A DNA stretch of 64,000 bases, from contig CAVQSZ010000006.1 of assembly GCA_963716115.1 (NCBI GenBank), forward strand, positions 124,001 to 188,000, in the 5' to 3' direction. Below, in pieces: positions 56,150-64,000 of the stretch. The stretch's first letter is position 1. The number at the start of each line of letters is the position of its first letter. The DNA comes from AP-15 sp963716115. Lineage in GTDB: Bacteria > Pseudomonadota > Alphaproteobacteria > ATCC43930 > CGMCC-115725. Made by a program: the position numbers and the translations under genes. The notes beneath the pieces are model-generated. The model searched no databases. It was not told where the DNA came from and saw nothing but the letters and a program-made list of their open reading frames with translations.

Positions 56150-57456
56150 CGATATCGGCGGATTGGGAGCGGCTCGACGACGGCTCGCCCGAAGAGCGCG
56201 CCTGCTTCGCCGCCGTCGGAATCTACTTCGGTGATTCGTGTCTGAGCGAGGGGCACGACGGCTATGTCAAGCGGTTCCGCGCGGCCCCGCTGTTGTCGGC
56301 CTATCATCTTGCGGAGTGGCTCGCCTGGAACTGGTGGCGGTTGCGATGGGAGCCGGGACGTACGCCGATTGGCGATTGGCCCTCCGCGCATCGTTTGGCG
56401 ACGATCGGCGGCGGCTATGTTTGGCCCAACATAACGATCTTCTCTGACGGCGAGCGCACGGCCCTGATTGCCAAGCCGACGCCCGAGCGGGCGAACACGC
56501 CTTTCCGCTACATCGGCGACACGGCAGCAATCGTTCCGTCTCGGCAATTAGAGGGCGCGCTCGATGAATTCATCGAACAAGTGCGCGGTCAGCTGCGCGA
56601 AGAGAAGGTTGCCGAGACCAACCTCGATCGCATCTGGAACGACGTGCGGGACGAACGACATGAGGCCGGAGTGGCGCAGCGCAGAAAGCTCGAAGCGTTG
56701 CTTGGTCAGGAGCCGGGCGAGGGCGATGAGGACGCCATCGAGCGCTTGGTCGAAGACGGCAAGGCGCTCGGCGGAACGGCAATGAGCGAGATCGCCGCCG
56801 ATCACCCGCGAGGCGGTCAACTACTGACCGCGGATAACCTGCGGGACATCGCTGCAAGTTCGGGGTTCGATGCGATGCCGCGAGATGTCGTGGCGCTCAA
56901 GCCGGATTCCGGGTTGCCGGACGCGTCGGAAGTGCCGGCCCACCGGCTCGGCGCACTGGCTGCTCAGGCTCTTCGTGAGCAACAGCAGCTTGGCTCAACA
57001 AAGATTGATAACGAATGCTTAGCCAAGCTCGCCGGAGTACAAGCGCAAGCATTGGCTCCGCAAGCATTAGCCGATCGGCCGCAAATCTCATTCGCTCTCG
57101 ATCAAGATCCGGCGAAGGGGCGCGTGGTGTTTCGCTCGAAATGGGAAGACGGACGGCGCTTCGAGCTGGCACGCATATTGGGTGACCGCATCGTCAGCCC
57201 ATCAGGCAGCCGGCTGTTTCCGGCCACGCGGGCGCATACCTACCGCCAGAAAATGCAGCGATCATTCGCCGCCGAATTGCTGGCCCCGTTCGCCGCTGTG
57301 GATCAAATGTTGGAAGGCGACTACACGCCGGAAAACCAGCACGATGTCGCGGCGTATTTCGGCGTGTCGGAGGTGACGATCTGCACCTTGCTGGTCAACC
57401 ATCATCGGATCTCGCGCGAAGAGCTCGATGGGGAGTTCGGACTCGCAACTGCGTGA
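56122..57456 (+). CDS. Low-GC accessory protein, degenerate ImmA/IrrE-like, second of the module
   Basis: 444 residues. The N-terminal domain has a distinctive aromatic motif, AYHLAEWLAWNWWRLRWEP (60-78), and GGGYVWPNITIFSDG. A charged helical linker spans 140-220. The C-terminal 100 residues follow the ImmA/IrrE order, RRFELARILGDRI (346-358), then MQRSFAAELLAPF, then DVAAYFGVSEVTICTLLVNH, but the HExxH expected at LARILGD is gone, so no zinc protease is predicted. ATG 56122 is used; GTG 56134 is possible. Strongly low GC for this window. Probably a regulator or antitoxin-like partner of the preceding gene. Confidence 0.7.
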   Translation: METAVSCELTISADWERLDDGSPEERACFAAVGIYFGDSCLSEGHDGYVKRFRAAPLLSAYHLAEWLAWNWWRLRWEPGRTPIGDWPSAHRLATIGGGYVWPNITIFSDGERTALIAKPTPERANTPFRYIGDTAAIVPSRQLEGALDEFIEQVRGQLREEKVAETNLDRIWNDVRDERHEAGVAQRRKLEALLGQEPGEGDEDAIERLVEDGKALGGTAMSEIAADHPRGGQLLTADNLRDIAASSGFDAMPRDVVALKPDSGLPDASEVPAHRLGALAAQALREQQQLGSTKIDNECLAKLAGVQAQALAPQALADRPQISFALDQDPAKGRVVFRSKWEDGRRFELARILGDRIVSPSGSRLFPATRAHTYRQKMQRSFAAELLAPFAAVDQMLEGDYTPENQHDVAAYFGVSEVTICTLLVNHHRISREELDGEFGLATA

Positions 57457-57604
57457 AGCGAACAGCAAAAGATGCGCATGTCGGCGGGACCGCAACAAGC
57501 CGATCGCGTCGGGGATGGACCCCGGCGCGCGTCTGCGCTAACCATCGCGGCAGGGAACGGCCGCCGGCCGGGCGGCCCTTGGGCAACGACGAGGAGAAGC
57601 GGCT

Positions 57605-58351
57605 ATGGCCTATGAAGGCATGATTGCGGAGACGATCTCGATCAGGGGCGACAAGGGCGAGCCGATCTCGGCCTATGTGGCGCGGCCGCTGGGCGCGGGC
57701 CCGTTCCCCGGCATGGTGCTGCTGCATCACGCGCCGGGCTGGGACGAGTGGTACCGCGAGGCGACCCGCAAATTCGCCCATCACGGCTATGCGGCGATCA
57801 GCCCCAACCTCTATCACCGCGCCGGCGAAGGCAAAGCCGACGATGTCGCGGCCAAGGTGCGCGCCGAGGGCGGCGTCCCCGACGCCCAGGTGATCGGCGA
57901 CACCGAGGGCTCGGTCGCATGGCTGCGCGCCCAGCCCTGGCTCAACGGCAAGGTCGGGGTGTTCGGCACCTGCTCGGGCGGCCGGCAAACCTTCCTGTTT
58001 GCGTGCAGCACCAAGAACATCAACGCCGCCTGCGAGCTGTGGGGCGGCCGCGTGGTGATGAGCAAGGAAGAACTGAACCCGAAGCAGCCGACCGCTCCGA
58101 TCGAGCTCACCAAGAGCCTGTCCTGCCCGCTCCTCGGCCTCTTCGGCAACGAGGACCGCTCGCCGACCCCGGAGCAGGTCAACGAGCACGAGGCCGAGCT
58201 CAAGAAGCACGGCAAAGACTATGAATTCCACCGCTATGACGGCGCCGGGCACGGCTTTTTCTATTACGACCGGCCGGCCTACCGGATCGAGCAGGCGGTG
58301 GACGGCTGGCAGAAGGTGTTCGGGTTCCTGCGCAAGCACCTGAAGGCGTAG
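57605..58351 (+). CDS. Dienelactone hydrolase family protein
   Basis: 248 residues of alpha/beta hydrolase fold with a Cys-type DLH triad: Cys123 in FGTCSGGRQ, Asp184 in GNEDRSPT and His216 in GAGHGFFYY. MVLLHHAPGWDEWYR and SPNLYHRAGEG are family motifs. It could hydrolyse dienelactones from (chloro)aromatic degradation; many homologues have broader esterase roles. GAGGAG lies 8 nt upstream. Followed after 9 nt by the DUF6295 gene: one operon. Confidence 0.92.
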   Translation: MAYEGMIAETISIRGDKGEPISAYVARPLGAGPFPGMVLLHHAPGWDEWYREATRKFAHHGYAAISPNLYHRAGEGKADDVAAKVRAEGGVPDAQVIGDTEGSVAWLRAQPWLNGKVGVFGTCSGGRQTFLFACSTKNINAACELWGGRVVMSKEELNPKQPTAPIELTKSLSCPLLGLFGNEDRSPTPEQVNEHEAELKKHGKDYEFHRYDGAGHGFFYYDRPAYRIEQAVDGWQKVFGFLRKHLKA

Positions 58352-58360
58352 CCGGCCGGC

Positions 58361-58642
58361 ATGTGCACCTCGATCGTCGAAATCGTCGGCGCCGCCGGCG
58401 CCGGCAAGACTGGTGACGGGTGGATCGACCTGACCCATTCGGTCGTGTCCTACGACCACCCGCACCACGCCCTCCTGGAAGAGGCGATCACGATCGATTT
58501 CGTCAACGCCGCGCTCGGGCCGGACGCGCGCGTCGCGGTCGAGCTCACATTGGCGTCGGCCAAGGAGCTGAGCGGCGCGCTGGCGCGGGCGATCGCGGCG
58601 GCGGAGGTCGAGGAGAGCCACCGGCTGCGGCCGCGCGCCTGA
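58361..58642 (+). CDS. DUF6295 family protein
   Basis: 93 residues, start MCTSIVEIVGAAGAGKTGDGW, then SYDHPHHALLEEAITIDFVN and ARVAVELTLASAKEL, fitting the small DUF6295 family. The GAGAGK segment resembles a P-loop but family members are too small for an NTPase, so this is not interpreted as nucleotide binding. It is often found next to DLH or aromatic catabolic genes as here. Function unknown. Confidence 0.75.
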   Translation: MCTSIVEIVGAAGAGKTGDGWIDLTHSVVSYDHPHHALLEEAITIDFVNAALGPDARVAVELTLASAKELSGALARAIAAAEVEESHRLRPRA

Positions 58643-58769
58643 CCGGGCCGCCCTGCCCGGTCGGCCGGCTGCGAAGCCCGGCTTCCGACCACGATCGACG
58701 GCCGCCCGGCGCGTCGCGCGCAACAACATTCACGTGGCTTCGCAAACCCGCCGGAAGAGGAGAGCGACG

Positions 58770-59349
58770 ATGACCGCACGCGTGCCGATGGCCGCCGCTG
58801 GAGCGCGCCCGCGAGCTCGGCGAGGCGATGGGGATGCCGGCGCGGCGCACCCAGAGCGAGGCCTTTCGCGTGGTCGCCAATAATCCCGGCGTCGCCCGCG
58901 TCGCCTTCGGCCAGCTGATGCAGCTGCTGGAGAACAACAAATTCGAAACCCGGCTGCGCGAGCTGATGATCATGCGGATCGGCTGGGTCACCGGCTCGGC
59001 CTACGAATGGACCAATCACTGGCGGGTGGCGACGACGGCGGGGATCGCGCCCGAGGACATTCTGGCGGTGCGCGACTGGCGGGATTCAGCGCGGCTGACG
59101 GCGGCGGACAGGGCGATCCTCGCCGCCACCGACGAGTGCCTCGCCGGCAAGTCGATCTCGGACGCCGCCTGGGCCGAGGTGGCCAGGCACGTCCCCGATC
59201 CGGGACATCAGGTCGAGTTCATCATCGCCATGGGCAATTGGATGATGTTTTCGCTCTTGTTCCGCAACCTGCGGATCCCGCTGGCCGATGGGGTCATGGT
59301 CTGGCCGCCCGACGGGCTGGCCTCGCCGGCGGCCCAGGGCTGGGGATAG
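58770..59349 (+). CDS. Carboxymuconolactone decarboxylase-like (AhpD fold) protein, frameshifted near its start
   Basis: About 193 residues. ATG 58770 has GGAGAG upstream and gives MTARVPMAA, but the rest (LERARELGEAMGMPARR, then ARVAFGQLM, LRELMIMRIGWVTGSAYEWTNHW, DRAILAATDECLAG and QVEFIIAMGNWMM) lies one base off; removing one G near 58797 joins them. Without the join the first usable start is 58828. The CxxC pair of AhpD peroxidases is replaced here by SAYEW, so a redox role is unlikely. Confidence 0.8.
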
Positions 59350-59404
59350 GCTGCGCTGGGGATAGGCTGCGCTGGGGATAGGCTCCGCTGGGGATAAGCT
59401 CGGC
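59341..59404. repeat. 16-bp tandem repeat, four units
   Basis: TGGGGATAGGCTGCGC occurs at 59341, 59357 and 59373 (one change) and, more changed, at 59389. The carboxymuconolactone-like gene's stop lies in the first unit. A simple slippage repeat between two converging genes. Confidence 0.85.
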
Positions 59405-59423
59405 CGGCCGTGTCCTGCGGGCG

Positions 59424-59775
59424 CTATTCCCATTCGCCGGGGGCGCCGACGGCCCAGGCCGCCACAGAAAATCCGGCCGTCGATCAGCTCGACCGCGACG
59501 CGTCCCGCGGCGCCCTCGTCGGGGGCCTGCGCCTTGCCGCTCTCCAGATCGATGGTCCAGCCATGCAGCGGGCAGGTGACGACACAGCCGCGGATGAACC
59601 CTTCCGAGAGCGGCGCGCCGCGATGCGGGCAGTGGTTGATCAGCGCAAAAACCCGGTCGTCGGCGGTGCGAAACACCGCCACCGGGTGCGGCTTGCCCGA
59701 TCGCTTGACCCGCCGCGCGCCCTCGCGCGGTATGTCCTCGATCCCGCCGATCTCGACCCAGCGCTCGTCCGACAT
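59424..59775 (-). CDS. Rieske 2Fe-2S ferredoxin (NirD-like), frameshifted near its end
   Basis: About 116 residues from MSDERWVEIGGIED. The cluster ligands are Cys-x-His in NHCPHRGAPLS and Cys-x2-His in TCPLHGWTIDLESG, both complete. Near 59468 the frame breaks after DGRIF; one base off it finishes VAAWAVGAPGEWE and a stop at 59424. Rieske ferredoxins feed electrons to ring-hydroxylating oxygenases, so this may serve the alpha/beta dioxygenase 6 kb away, although a nitrite-reductase type small subunit looks similar. Confidence 0.85.
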
Positions 59776-60138
59776 CGCTCAGCCCGCCCCCGCCCCAACG
59801 GGGCGCGCCAGATGGTTGCTCACTGTGACCCTCGCCTTCGATTTGCGCCTGACGTGCAGCATAGCGAACCTCGACGCAGGCGAAACCGCTTAATCCATCT
59901 GGCAGCATTGCAGCCCGCCGCACCCCCGCCGATGAACCGCAAATGCGGCCGATCCACCGGGTGCGCCGCGAGGCGGATTGCATCCGCCCTGCGTCCGGCT
60001 GCGGCCGGCCTTCCGCCTACGCGGGGGCAGAAGGCTTTTCCGGCCTCTCGACTGCTGCCGTCCGTGAGGCGGCTTCACGCTCGGACTGAGCGCGAAGCCG
60101 CCCCCGCGCCGGTGCGCCGACGATTACGGCGTCGGCCT
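59776..60138. other. Intergenic region, no gene recognised
   Basis: Between a minus-strand gene start and the end of the next minus-strand gene. The left 100 bp should contain the promoter of the Rieske ferredoxin gene. Near 60010-60035 there is a CCTTCCGCCTACGCGGGGGCAG piece like the small palindromic repeats elsewhere. Confidence 0.4.
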
Positions 60139-60519
60139 TCAGATGGCCGTGCCGTGAAACGGGGTGACCGTGAAGAGCTCCTGCTGCCCGTATCGGAATT
60201 CGGGCACTGGAGAGAAATTGTGCGCGACGGTGATCCCGTGCGTGGCGACCGGAGCGAACGCCATTCTTGGCGCAAGGTTCGTAACCGGCAACAAAATCGT
60301 GAAGGTTGTCGAGCCGAAGTCGATCGTCGAAGTGAGCGTGACGCTGACCAGCGTTCCGAGATCGGGCGCTTCCACGACCCGCAGGTCGGGATCGTGGAAA
60401 TCCCGGATCAGCTGGGGGTTCTGGTAGTGCAGGCGCCCCTCGACGCTGGAGTAGCGCAGCTGGACGTCTCCGCCGGCGAGATTCCAGACCGTAGGCTGGA
60501 TCAATTGGGTTCCCGGCAC
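60139..60519 (-). CDS. Hypothetical beta-rich protein
   Basis: 126 residues from GTG 60519, with GGGAG 8 nt upstream. The sequence (VWNLAGGDVQLRYSSVEGRLHY, then FHDPDLRVVEAPDLGTLVSVTL, PVTNLAPRMAFAPVATHG, then GQQELFTVTPFHGTA) alternates hydrophobic and polar residues as in a beta-sandwich and has no signal or membrane segment. Composition and the good RBS support a real gene. No family known to me. Confidence 0.6.
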   Translation of the reverse strand: MPGTQLIQPTVWNLAGGDVQLRYSSVEGRLHYQNPQLIRDFHDPDLRVVEAPDLGTLVSVTLTSTIDFGSTTFTILLPVTNLAPRMAFAPVATHGITVAHNFSPVPEFRYGQQELFTVTPFHGTAI

Positions 60520-60794
60520 GATCGTTGCTCCCGAATTTGGGCCGGCGCGGCGAAGCGTGGGCCCATGGATTGTGGGGCTGCCAGCTGCGGGCCGCCTGCT
60601 CCCACAAGCCGGCGGTCCTGTTCACCAAGATGCCGCCGATTGGAAGAGCGCCCGTGTGAGCGGGTCACCTGCCGACAGGAATTTGTCGCTTTTTCTTCGG
60701 GGCTGCTCGAAGCGCCGCGGCGGGAAGGCGTTGCGGCGGGGCGCGGGATGGCGCAGGCTGTGTCCCAGGAACTGCGCGCAGCGGGAGGAGCAAG

Positions 60795-62021
60795 ATGAGC
60801 GACGTGACCCAGGACCTCAACTTTCTGCAGGGCGTCAAGGTGGTGGACTTCACCCAGTTCGAGGCGGGCACGACCTGCACCGAAGTGTTGGCCTGGTTCG
60901 GCGCCGAGGTGGTCAAGATCGAGAACCCGGGGCGCGGCGACCCCGGCCGCCGGCTGCGCCCCGGCAAGCCCGACGACGACCCGTGGTATTTCCACCAGTT
61001 CAACGTCAACAAGAAGTCGCTGGCGATCAATTTGAAGTCGCCGAAGGGGCTCGACCTCGTCAAGCAGATGCTGAAGCAGGCCGACGTCACGGCCGAGAAC
61101 ATGGCGCCCGGCACGATCGAGCGTCTCGGGCTCGACTACGAATCGGTCAAGAAAATCAACCCCGGCATCATCTATTGCCAGATCAAGGGCTTTGGCTCGG
61201 GCAGCCCGCATGAGAAGGGGCTGGCCTTCGACATGATCGCGCAGGCCGCCGGCGGCCCGATCAGCGTCACCGGCGAGCCCGACCGCCCGCCGGTCAAGCC
61301 CGGCCTCTCCTTTGGCGACACCGGCACCGGCATGCTGATGGCGGCGACGATCCTCGGCGCGCTGCACGAGCGCAACCGCACCGGCCACGGCAGGCGGCTG
61401 CAATTGGCGATGCAGGACGCGATGATCCACTACATGCGCACCTGCTTTTGCACGATGGCGCGCACCGGCAAGCCGGCGCGGCGCAACGGCGCCAAATCGG
61501 GCGGCGGCAACAACGCGCCGTCGGGGCTTTACCCGTCCAAGGGCGGCGGGCCCAACGACTATGTCTACCTGACCACCAGCCGGGCCAACCCGGAGCACTG
61601 GTCGCGGCTGATGAAGCTGATCGGGCGCGAGGAGCTGATCCAGGACCCGCGGTTTGCCAGCGGCGACGACCGCGTCAAGCACGAGAAAGAGCTCGATGCG
61701 ATCATCGGCGAATGGACCCGCCAGCACGACAAGCGCGAGGCGATGGAGAAGCTGATCGCCGTGGGCGTGCCGTCGGGCGCGGTGTTCGACACGATGGAAT
61801 TGCAGAACGAGCCGAGCTTCGAGGAGCGCGGCATCATGCAGACCGTGCACCACCGCCAAGGCGACTACAAGATGGCGACCTGGCCGGTGCGGATCGACGG
61901 CAAGACGGTGCGGCTGAAGCCGTCGCCGGCGCTTGGCGGCGACAGCGCCGAGGTATTGCACGGCTGGCTCGGCGTCAGCCCCGACGAGATCGAGGGGCTG
62001 CGCCGCGACGGCGTGCTCTGA
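60795..62021 (+). CDS. CaiB/BaiF CoA-transferase (family III, formyl-CoA transferase-like)
   Basis: 408 residues. Family III pattern: VVDFTQFEAGTTCTEVLAWFGAEVVKIENPGRGDPGR in parts, NKKSLAINLKSPKG, and the catalytic Asp region FDMIAQAAGG (Asp about 153), then LGALHERNRTGHGRRLQLAM and IPSGAVF-type VPSGAVFDTMEL. It moves CoA between carboxylic acids, commonly to activate an acid for catabolism. GGGAGGAG lies 5 nt before the start. It leads a plus-strand pair with the binding-protein gene 75 bp downstream. Confidence 0.94.
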   Translation: MSDVTQDLNFLQGVKVVDFTQFEAGTTCTEVLAWFGAEVVKIENPGRGDPGRRLRPGKPDDDPWYFHQFNVNKKSLAINLKSPKGLDLVKQMLKQADVTAENMAPGTIERLGLDYESVKKINPGIIYCQIKGFGSGSPHEKGLAFDMIAQAAGGPISVTGEPDRPPVKPGLSFGDTGTGMLMAATILGALHERNRTGHGRRLQLAMQDAMIHYMRTCFCTMARTGKPARRNGAKSGGGNNAPSGLYPSKGGGPNDYVYLTTSRANPEHWSRLMKLIGREELIQDPRFASGDDRVKHEKELDAIIGEWTRQHDKREAMEKLIAVGVPSGAVFDTMELQNEPSFEERGIMQTVHHRQGDYKMATWPVRIDGKTVRLKPSPALGGDSAEVLHGWLGVSPDEIEGLRRDGVL

Positions 62022-62096
62022 GGCAAGCGAAAGCTCTGATCCCGGTCCTCTCCCCGCTCGCGGGGAGAGGCGATCTTCGCCCGCGCGGGGAGGCCG

Positions 62097-63005
62097 ATGA
62101 AGCTGCGGCTCTACGAGAACCATCGTTTTGTGCTGTACGCGCCGTTTTACGCGGCGCATGCGACCGGGGCCTATGCGGCGGAGGGGCTCGAGGTCGAGCT
62201 GTCGCCGTCGCCCGGCATCGGGCTCGCCGAGCAGGCCCTGATCGACGGCGCCGCCGAAGTGATCTGGGCGGGGCCGATGCGGGTCATGAAGCACCATGAC
62301 GACCATCCGGATTCGCCGCTTGTCTGCTTTGCCGAGATCGTCTGCCGCGACCCGTTCTCGATCGTCGGGCGCGACCCGAACCCGGATTTCCGGCTCGCCG
62401 ATCTCGGCCATATGCGTTTCGCCACGGTCAGCGAGGTGCCGACCCCGTGGCTGTGTCTGCAGGAGGATTTGCGTCAGGCCGGGCTCGACCCCGCGCGGCT
62501 CGACCGCATCGCCGACCGCGGCATGGCGGAAAACCTCGCCGCGCTGCGCGACGGAAGCATCGCGGCGGCGCAATTGTTCGAGCCGGTGGTGGAAGATGCG
62601 TTGGCCTCGGGCGCGGGCCATCTCTGGCATGCCGCCAGCGCCCGCGGCCGCACCGCCTACACCGCGTTCGTGACGACACGCGAGCGGCTGGGCAACGACC
62701 CGGAGCCGCTGCGGCGCATGGTGCGGGCGATGCAACGCACGCAGCACTGGCTCCAATGCCAGCCGGCGGCGGAGATCGCCCGCGCCGTCGCGTCGTATTT
62801 CCCGGCGCTCGATCACGGCGTGCTGACCCGCGCCGTCGCGCGCTATCGCACGCAGGTCGTATGGGGCGGCGACCCGGTGCTGCCCGAGGACGGCTTCGAC
62901 CGGCTGGCCGGCGGCCTCGTTTCGGGAGGGTTCCTGCGCCGTCCGCCGGTATACGCCGATTGCGTCGACAACCGCCTGGCGCATGAGGTTGCCGGCCGCC
63001 GCTGA
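62097..63005 (+). CDS. NMT1/THI5-like substrate-binding protein
   Basis: 302 residues: VLYAPFYAAHATGAYAAEGLEVELSPS, AEVIWAGPMRVMKHHDDH, FATVSEVPTPWLCLQEDLRQAGLDP in order, typical of SsuA/NMT1 periplasmic binding proteins. It has no signal peptide or lipobox, so it is either cytoplasmic (some catabolic regulators or enzymes use the fold) or its start is upstream. No permease or ATPase gene lies next to it. Start MKLRLYENHRF at 62097. Confidence 0.8.
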   Translation: MKLRLYENHRFVLYAPFYAAHATGAYAAEGLEVELSPSPGIGLAEQALIDGAAEVIWAGPMRVMKHHDDHPDSPLVCFAEIVCRDPFSIVGRDPNPDFRLADLGHMRFATVSEVPTPWLCLQEDLRQAGLDPARLDRIADRGMAENLAALRDGSIAAAQLFEPVVEDALASGAGHLWHAASARGRTAYTAFVTTRERLGNDPEPLRRMVRAMQRTQHWLQCQPAAEIARAVASYFPALDHGVLTRAVARYRTQVVWGGDPVLPEDGFDRLAGGLVSGGFLRRPPVYADCVDNRLAHEVAGRR

Positions 63006-63192
63006 CATCGACGCAGTGGCCTGATGGTTAACGCCGACTGGCTATTGCGGCGCATTGGGCGCAGCGCGCGGCGCCGTCATTCAAACGGCGAGATTTTCGT
63101 GCGCCGGCTCCTTTTATTGGTCCGGCCATGCGCCATTTATCCGAGGATACCGGCGCAGCGCGGTATGGGGGAGCAGCGGAGGGAGACGGCGA

Positions 63193-63666
63193 ATGGCGAC
63201 GACGGAAGAGATCACACAAGAAAAGCAGCGCATCACGGAACGGCTGGCGCGGCTCGACGCCGATCGCGCCAGGCTGGCCGAGCAGCTTAACGAATTGGAG
63301 ATCGCCGAGCGCGTGCTGTCGCGTTTCGGCGGCGCCGACACAATTGTTCGGCGCCGGCGGGGCCGCCCGGCGAAATCGCCGCCGGCCGTCGCCGTCGCCA
63401 CCGGGCGCCGCGGCCGCGCCAGCCAGTCCCCGCAGGGGCTGTCGATGAGCGATGCGACATTAAAGGCCGTAGAGGCGCATGCCGAGGGCGCCACCGCGGC
63501 CGAGGTTCTCGGCTACCTGTCGCGCGAGCTCGGCCTGGCGGTGCGGCCGAACCATCTCGGCATTGCGCTTCAGCGGCACCGTCGCGCCGGCCGCCTGGAG
63601 CAGCGCGACCAGCGCTGGTTCACGCCGCGGCATCAACCGGAGCCGACCTCGCCGACGCCGTGCTGA
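63193..63666 (+). CDS. Coiled-coil/AT-hook-like protein with winged-helix-type C-terminus
   Basis: 157 residues. Residues 5-45 form a coiled coil (ITERLARLDADRARLAEQL). A basic linker holds RRRRGRPAKS (about 54-63), an AT-hook-like core, and GRRGRASQSP. The C-terminal 70 residues (LKAVEAHAEGATAAEVLGYL; RRAGRLEQRDQRWF) look like a small winged helix. A DNA-binding regulator is likely; target unknown. Start at 63193, GGAG upstream; it stands alone. Confidence 0.6.
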   Translation: MATTEEITQEKQRITERLARLDADRARLAEQLNELEIAERVLSRFGGADTIVRRRRGRPAKSPPAVAVATGRRGRASQSPQGLSMSDATLKAVEAHAEGATAAEVLGYLSRELGLAVRPNHLGIALQRHRRAGRLEQRDQRWFTPRHQPEPTSPTPC

Positions 63667-63712
63667 GCCGGCCGGGCCCCATCGTCATTAGGGGATGATC
63701 CGAAGGGTCGGA

Positions 63713-63743
63713 CCCGGGAACGCCGCGATACGGCGTTCCCGGG
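63713..63743. terminator. Strong hairpin between convergent genes, probable bidirectional terminator
   Basis: CCCGGGAACGCCG, loop CGATA, CGGCGTTCCCGGG: a perfect 13-bp stem. It lies between the stop of the coiled-coil gene (63666) and the end of the convergent amidohydrolase gene (63802). There is no T-tract, so function is inferred from strength and place. Confidence 0.6.
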
Positions 63744-63801
63744 CTCCGCGCCCGCTTGCCGGCGGACTTGCGGCCCCGCGGCGGCCTCGAGCGCGCGACG
63801 G

Positions 63802-64000
63802 CTACATCTTCAGCAGCCGCTTGGCGTTGCCGCTCAACAGCTTGACCTGGTCCTCGGGGCCGAGCGGCAGGGTTTCCAGCCACTTCGTCCCCGGCGGGTT
63901 GTCGACGAACGGGTAATCGACCGAGAACAGGATCCGGTCGATCCCCATCTCCATCGTGCAGCACAGGAGCGCCGGGTCGGAGAAGAAGCCGCTGGTGGTG
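63802..64000 (-). CDS. Amidohydrolase-2 family protein, C-terminal end (gene begins beyond the window)
   Basis: The last 65 residues: TTSGFFSDPALLCC, then the metal-site motif MGIDRILFSVDYPF (Asp ligand), and the ending LLSGNAKRLLKM. This is the closing part of the TIM-barrel decarboxylase/hydrolase family that includes gamma-resorcylate and related aromatic acid decarboxylases. It fits the catabolic character of this end of the window, but the substrate is unknown. Confidence 0.85.
   Translation of the reverse strand, partial: TTSGFFSDPALLCCTMEMGIDRILFSVDYPFVDNPPGTKWLETLPLGPEDQVKLLSGNAKRLLKM

Noticed and set aside
58361..58642. P-loop NTPase reading of the GAGAGK segment in the 93-residue protein
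   Set aside because: The protein is too small, no Walker B is present, and the surrounding pattern fits DUF6295.

Overview
The window is very GC-rich and reads as chromosome of an alphaproteobacterium. The evidence is the F0 ATP synthase order atpI-a-c-b'-b with two b-type subunits, a GapR (DUF2312) gene beside a DUF1244 gene, the block smc / dsbA-like / dciA / mutY, a succinylase-type dapD-dapE pair, and an IalB-like secreted protein. No rRNA, tRNA, CRISPR array, integrase or transposase gene was seen. Genus or order cannot be fixed from the sequence alone.

Layout. 1-11 kb: a patatin-like phospholipase (cut by the window edge), an ABC-F ATPase, a DSD1-type PLP enzyme, a molybdopterin hydroxylase large subunit, a DUF5681 gene and a Lon-type protease translationally coupled to a stress-protein-like gene. 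11-19 kb: dodecin, dapE/dapD, a secreted beta-propeller lactonase, a GST, a universal stress protein, a small lipoprotein and a cupin. 19-26 kb: wecC-wecB (UDP-ManNAcA synthesis), a sugar-nucleotide epimerase and small membrane or secreted proteins. 26.4-35.1 kb: an eight-gene minus-strand cluster coding parts of a contractile injection system (CIS): sheath, tube, baseplate-chaperone-like protein, proline-rich protein, Pvc16-like terminator, AAA+ ATPase, a small protein and a CIS_tube/Afp7-like protein. 35-49 kb is mostly core: F0 ATP synthase, smc, dsbA-like, dciA, mutY, rnhB, pyrF, gapR. 49-51.5 kb: an arsR-arsM-acr3 arsenic operon with a readable promoter and operator. 51.5-64 kb: catabolic genes (ring-hydroxylating dioxygenase alpha/beta, crotonase, two-component-type LLM monooxygenase, dienelactone hydrolase, carboxymuconolactone decarboxylase-like, Rieske ferredoxin, CoA-transferase, NMT1-like binding protein, amidohydrolase), interrupted at 55.7-57.5 kb by a two-gene insert of clearly lower GC.

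The most unusual finding is the CIS cluster. It has sheath, tube, terminator and ATPase but no recognisable gp25/J wedge, spike, PAAR tip, tape measure or fibre gene beside it. Its 801-residue sheath carries a tandemly duplicated insert of about 134 residues. The second candidate is the low-GC pair at 55718-57456, whose larger protein looks like an ImmA/IrrE relative that has lost its HExxH metal site.

Two further patterns run through the window. First, intergenic spaces hold two MITE-like repeat families: family A, with GTAGGATGGGTTGAGC ends, in 77-78 bp and 254-295 bp forms; and family B, about 250 bp, with ends containing CTGTCCGG, in three copies. Second, at least nine otherwise intact genes, some of them normally essential (smc, dapD), are broken by single-base indels, often in C/G-rich runs. 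This looks more like assembly or sequencing error than biology, and coordinates of those genes should be read with that in mind.
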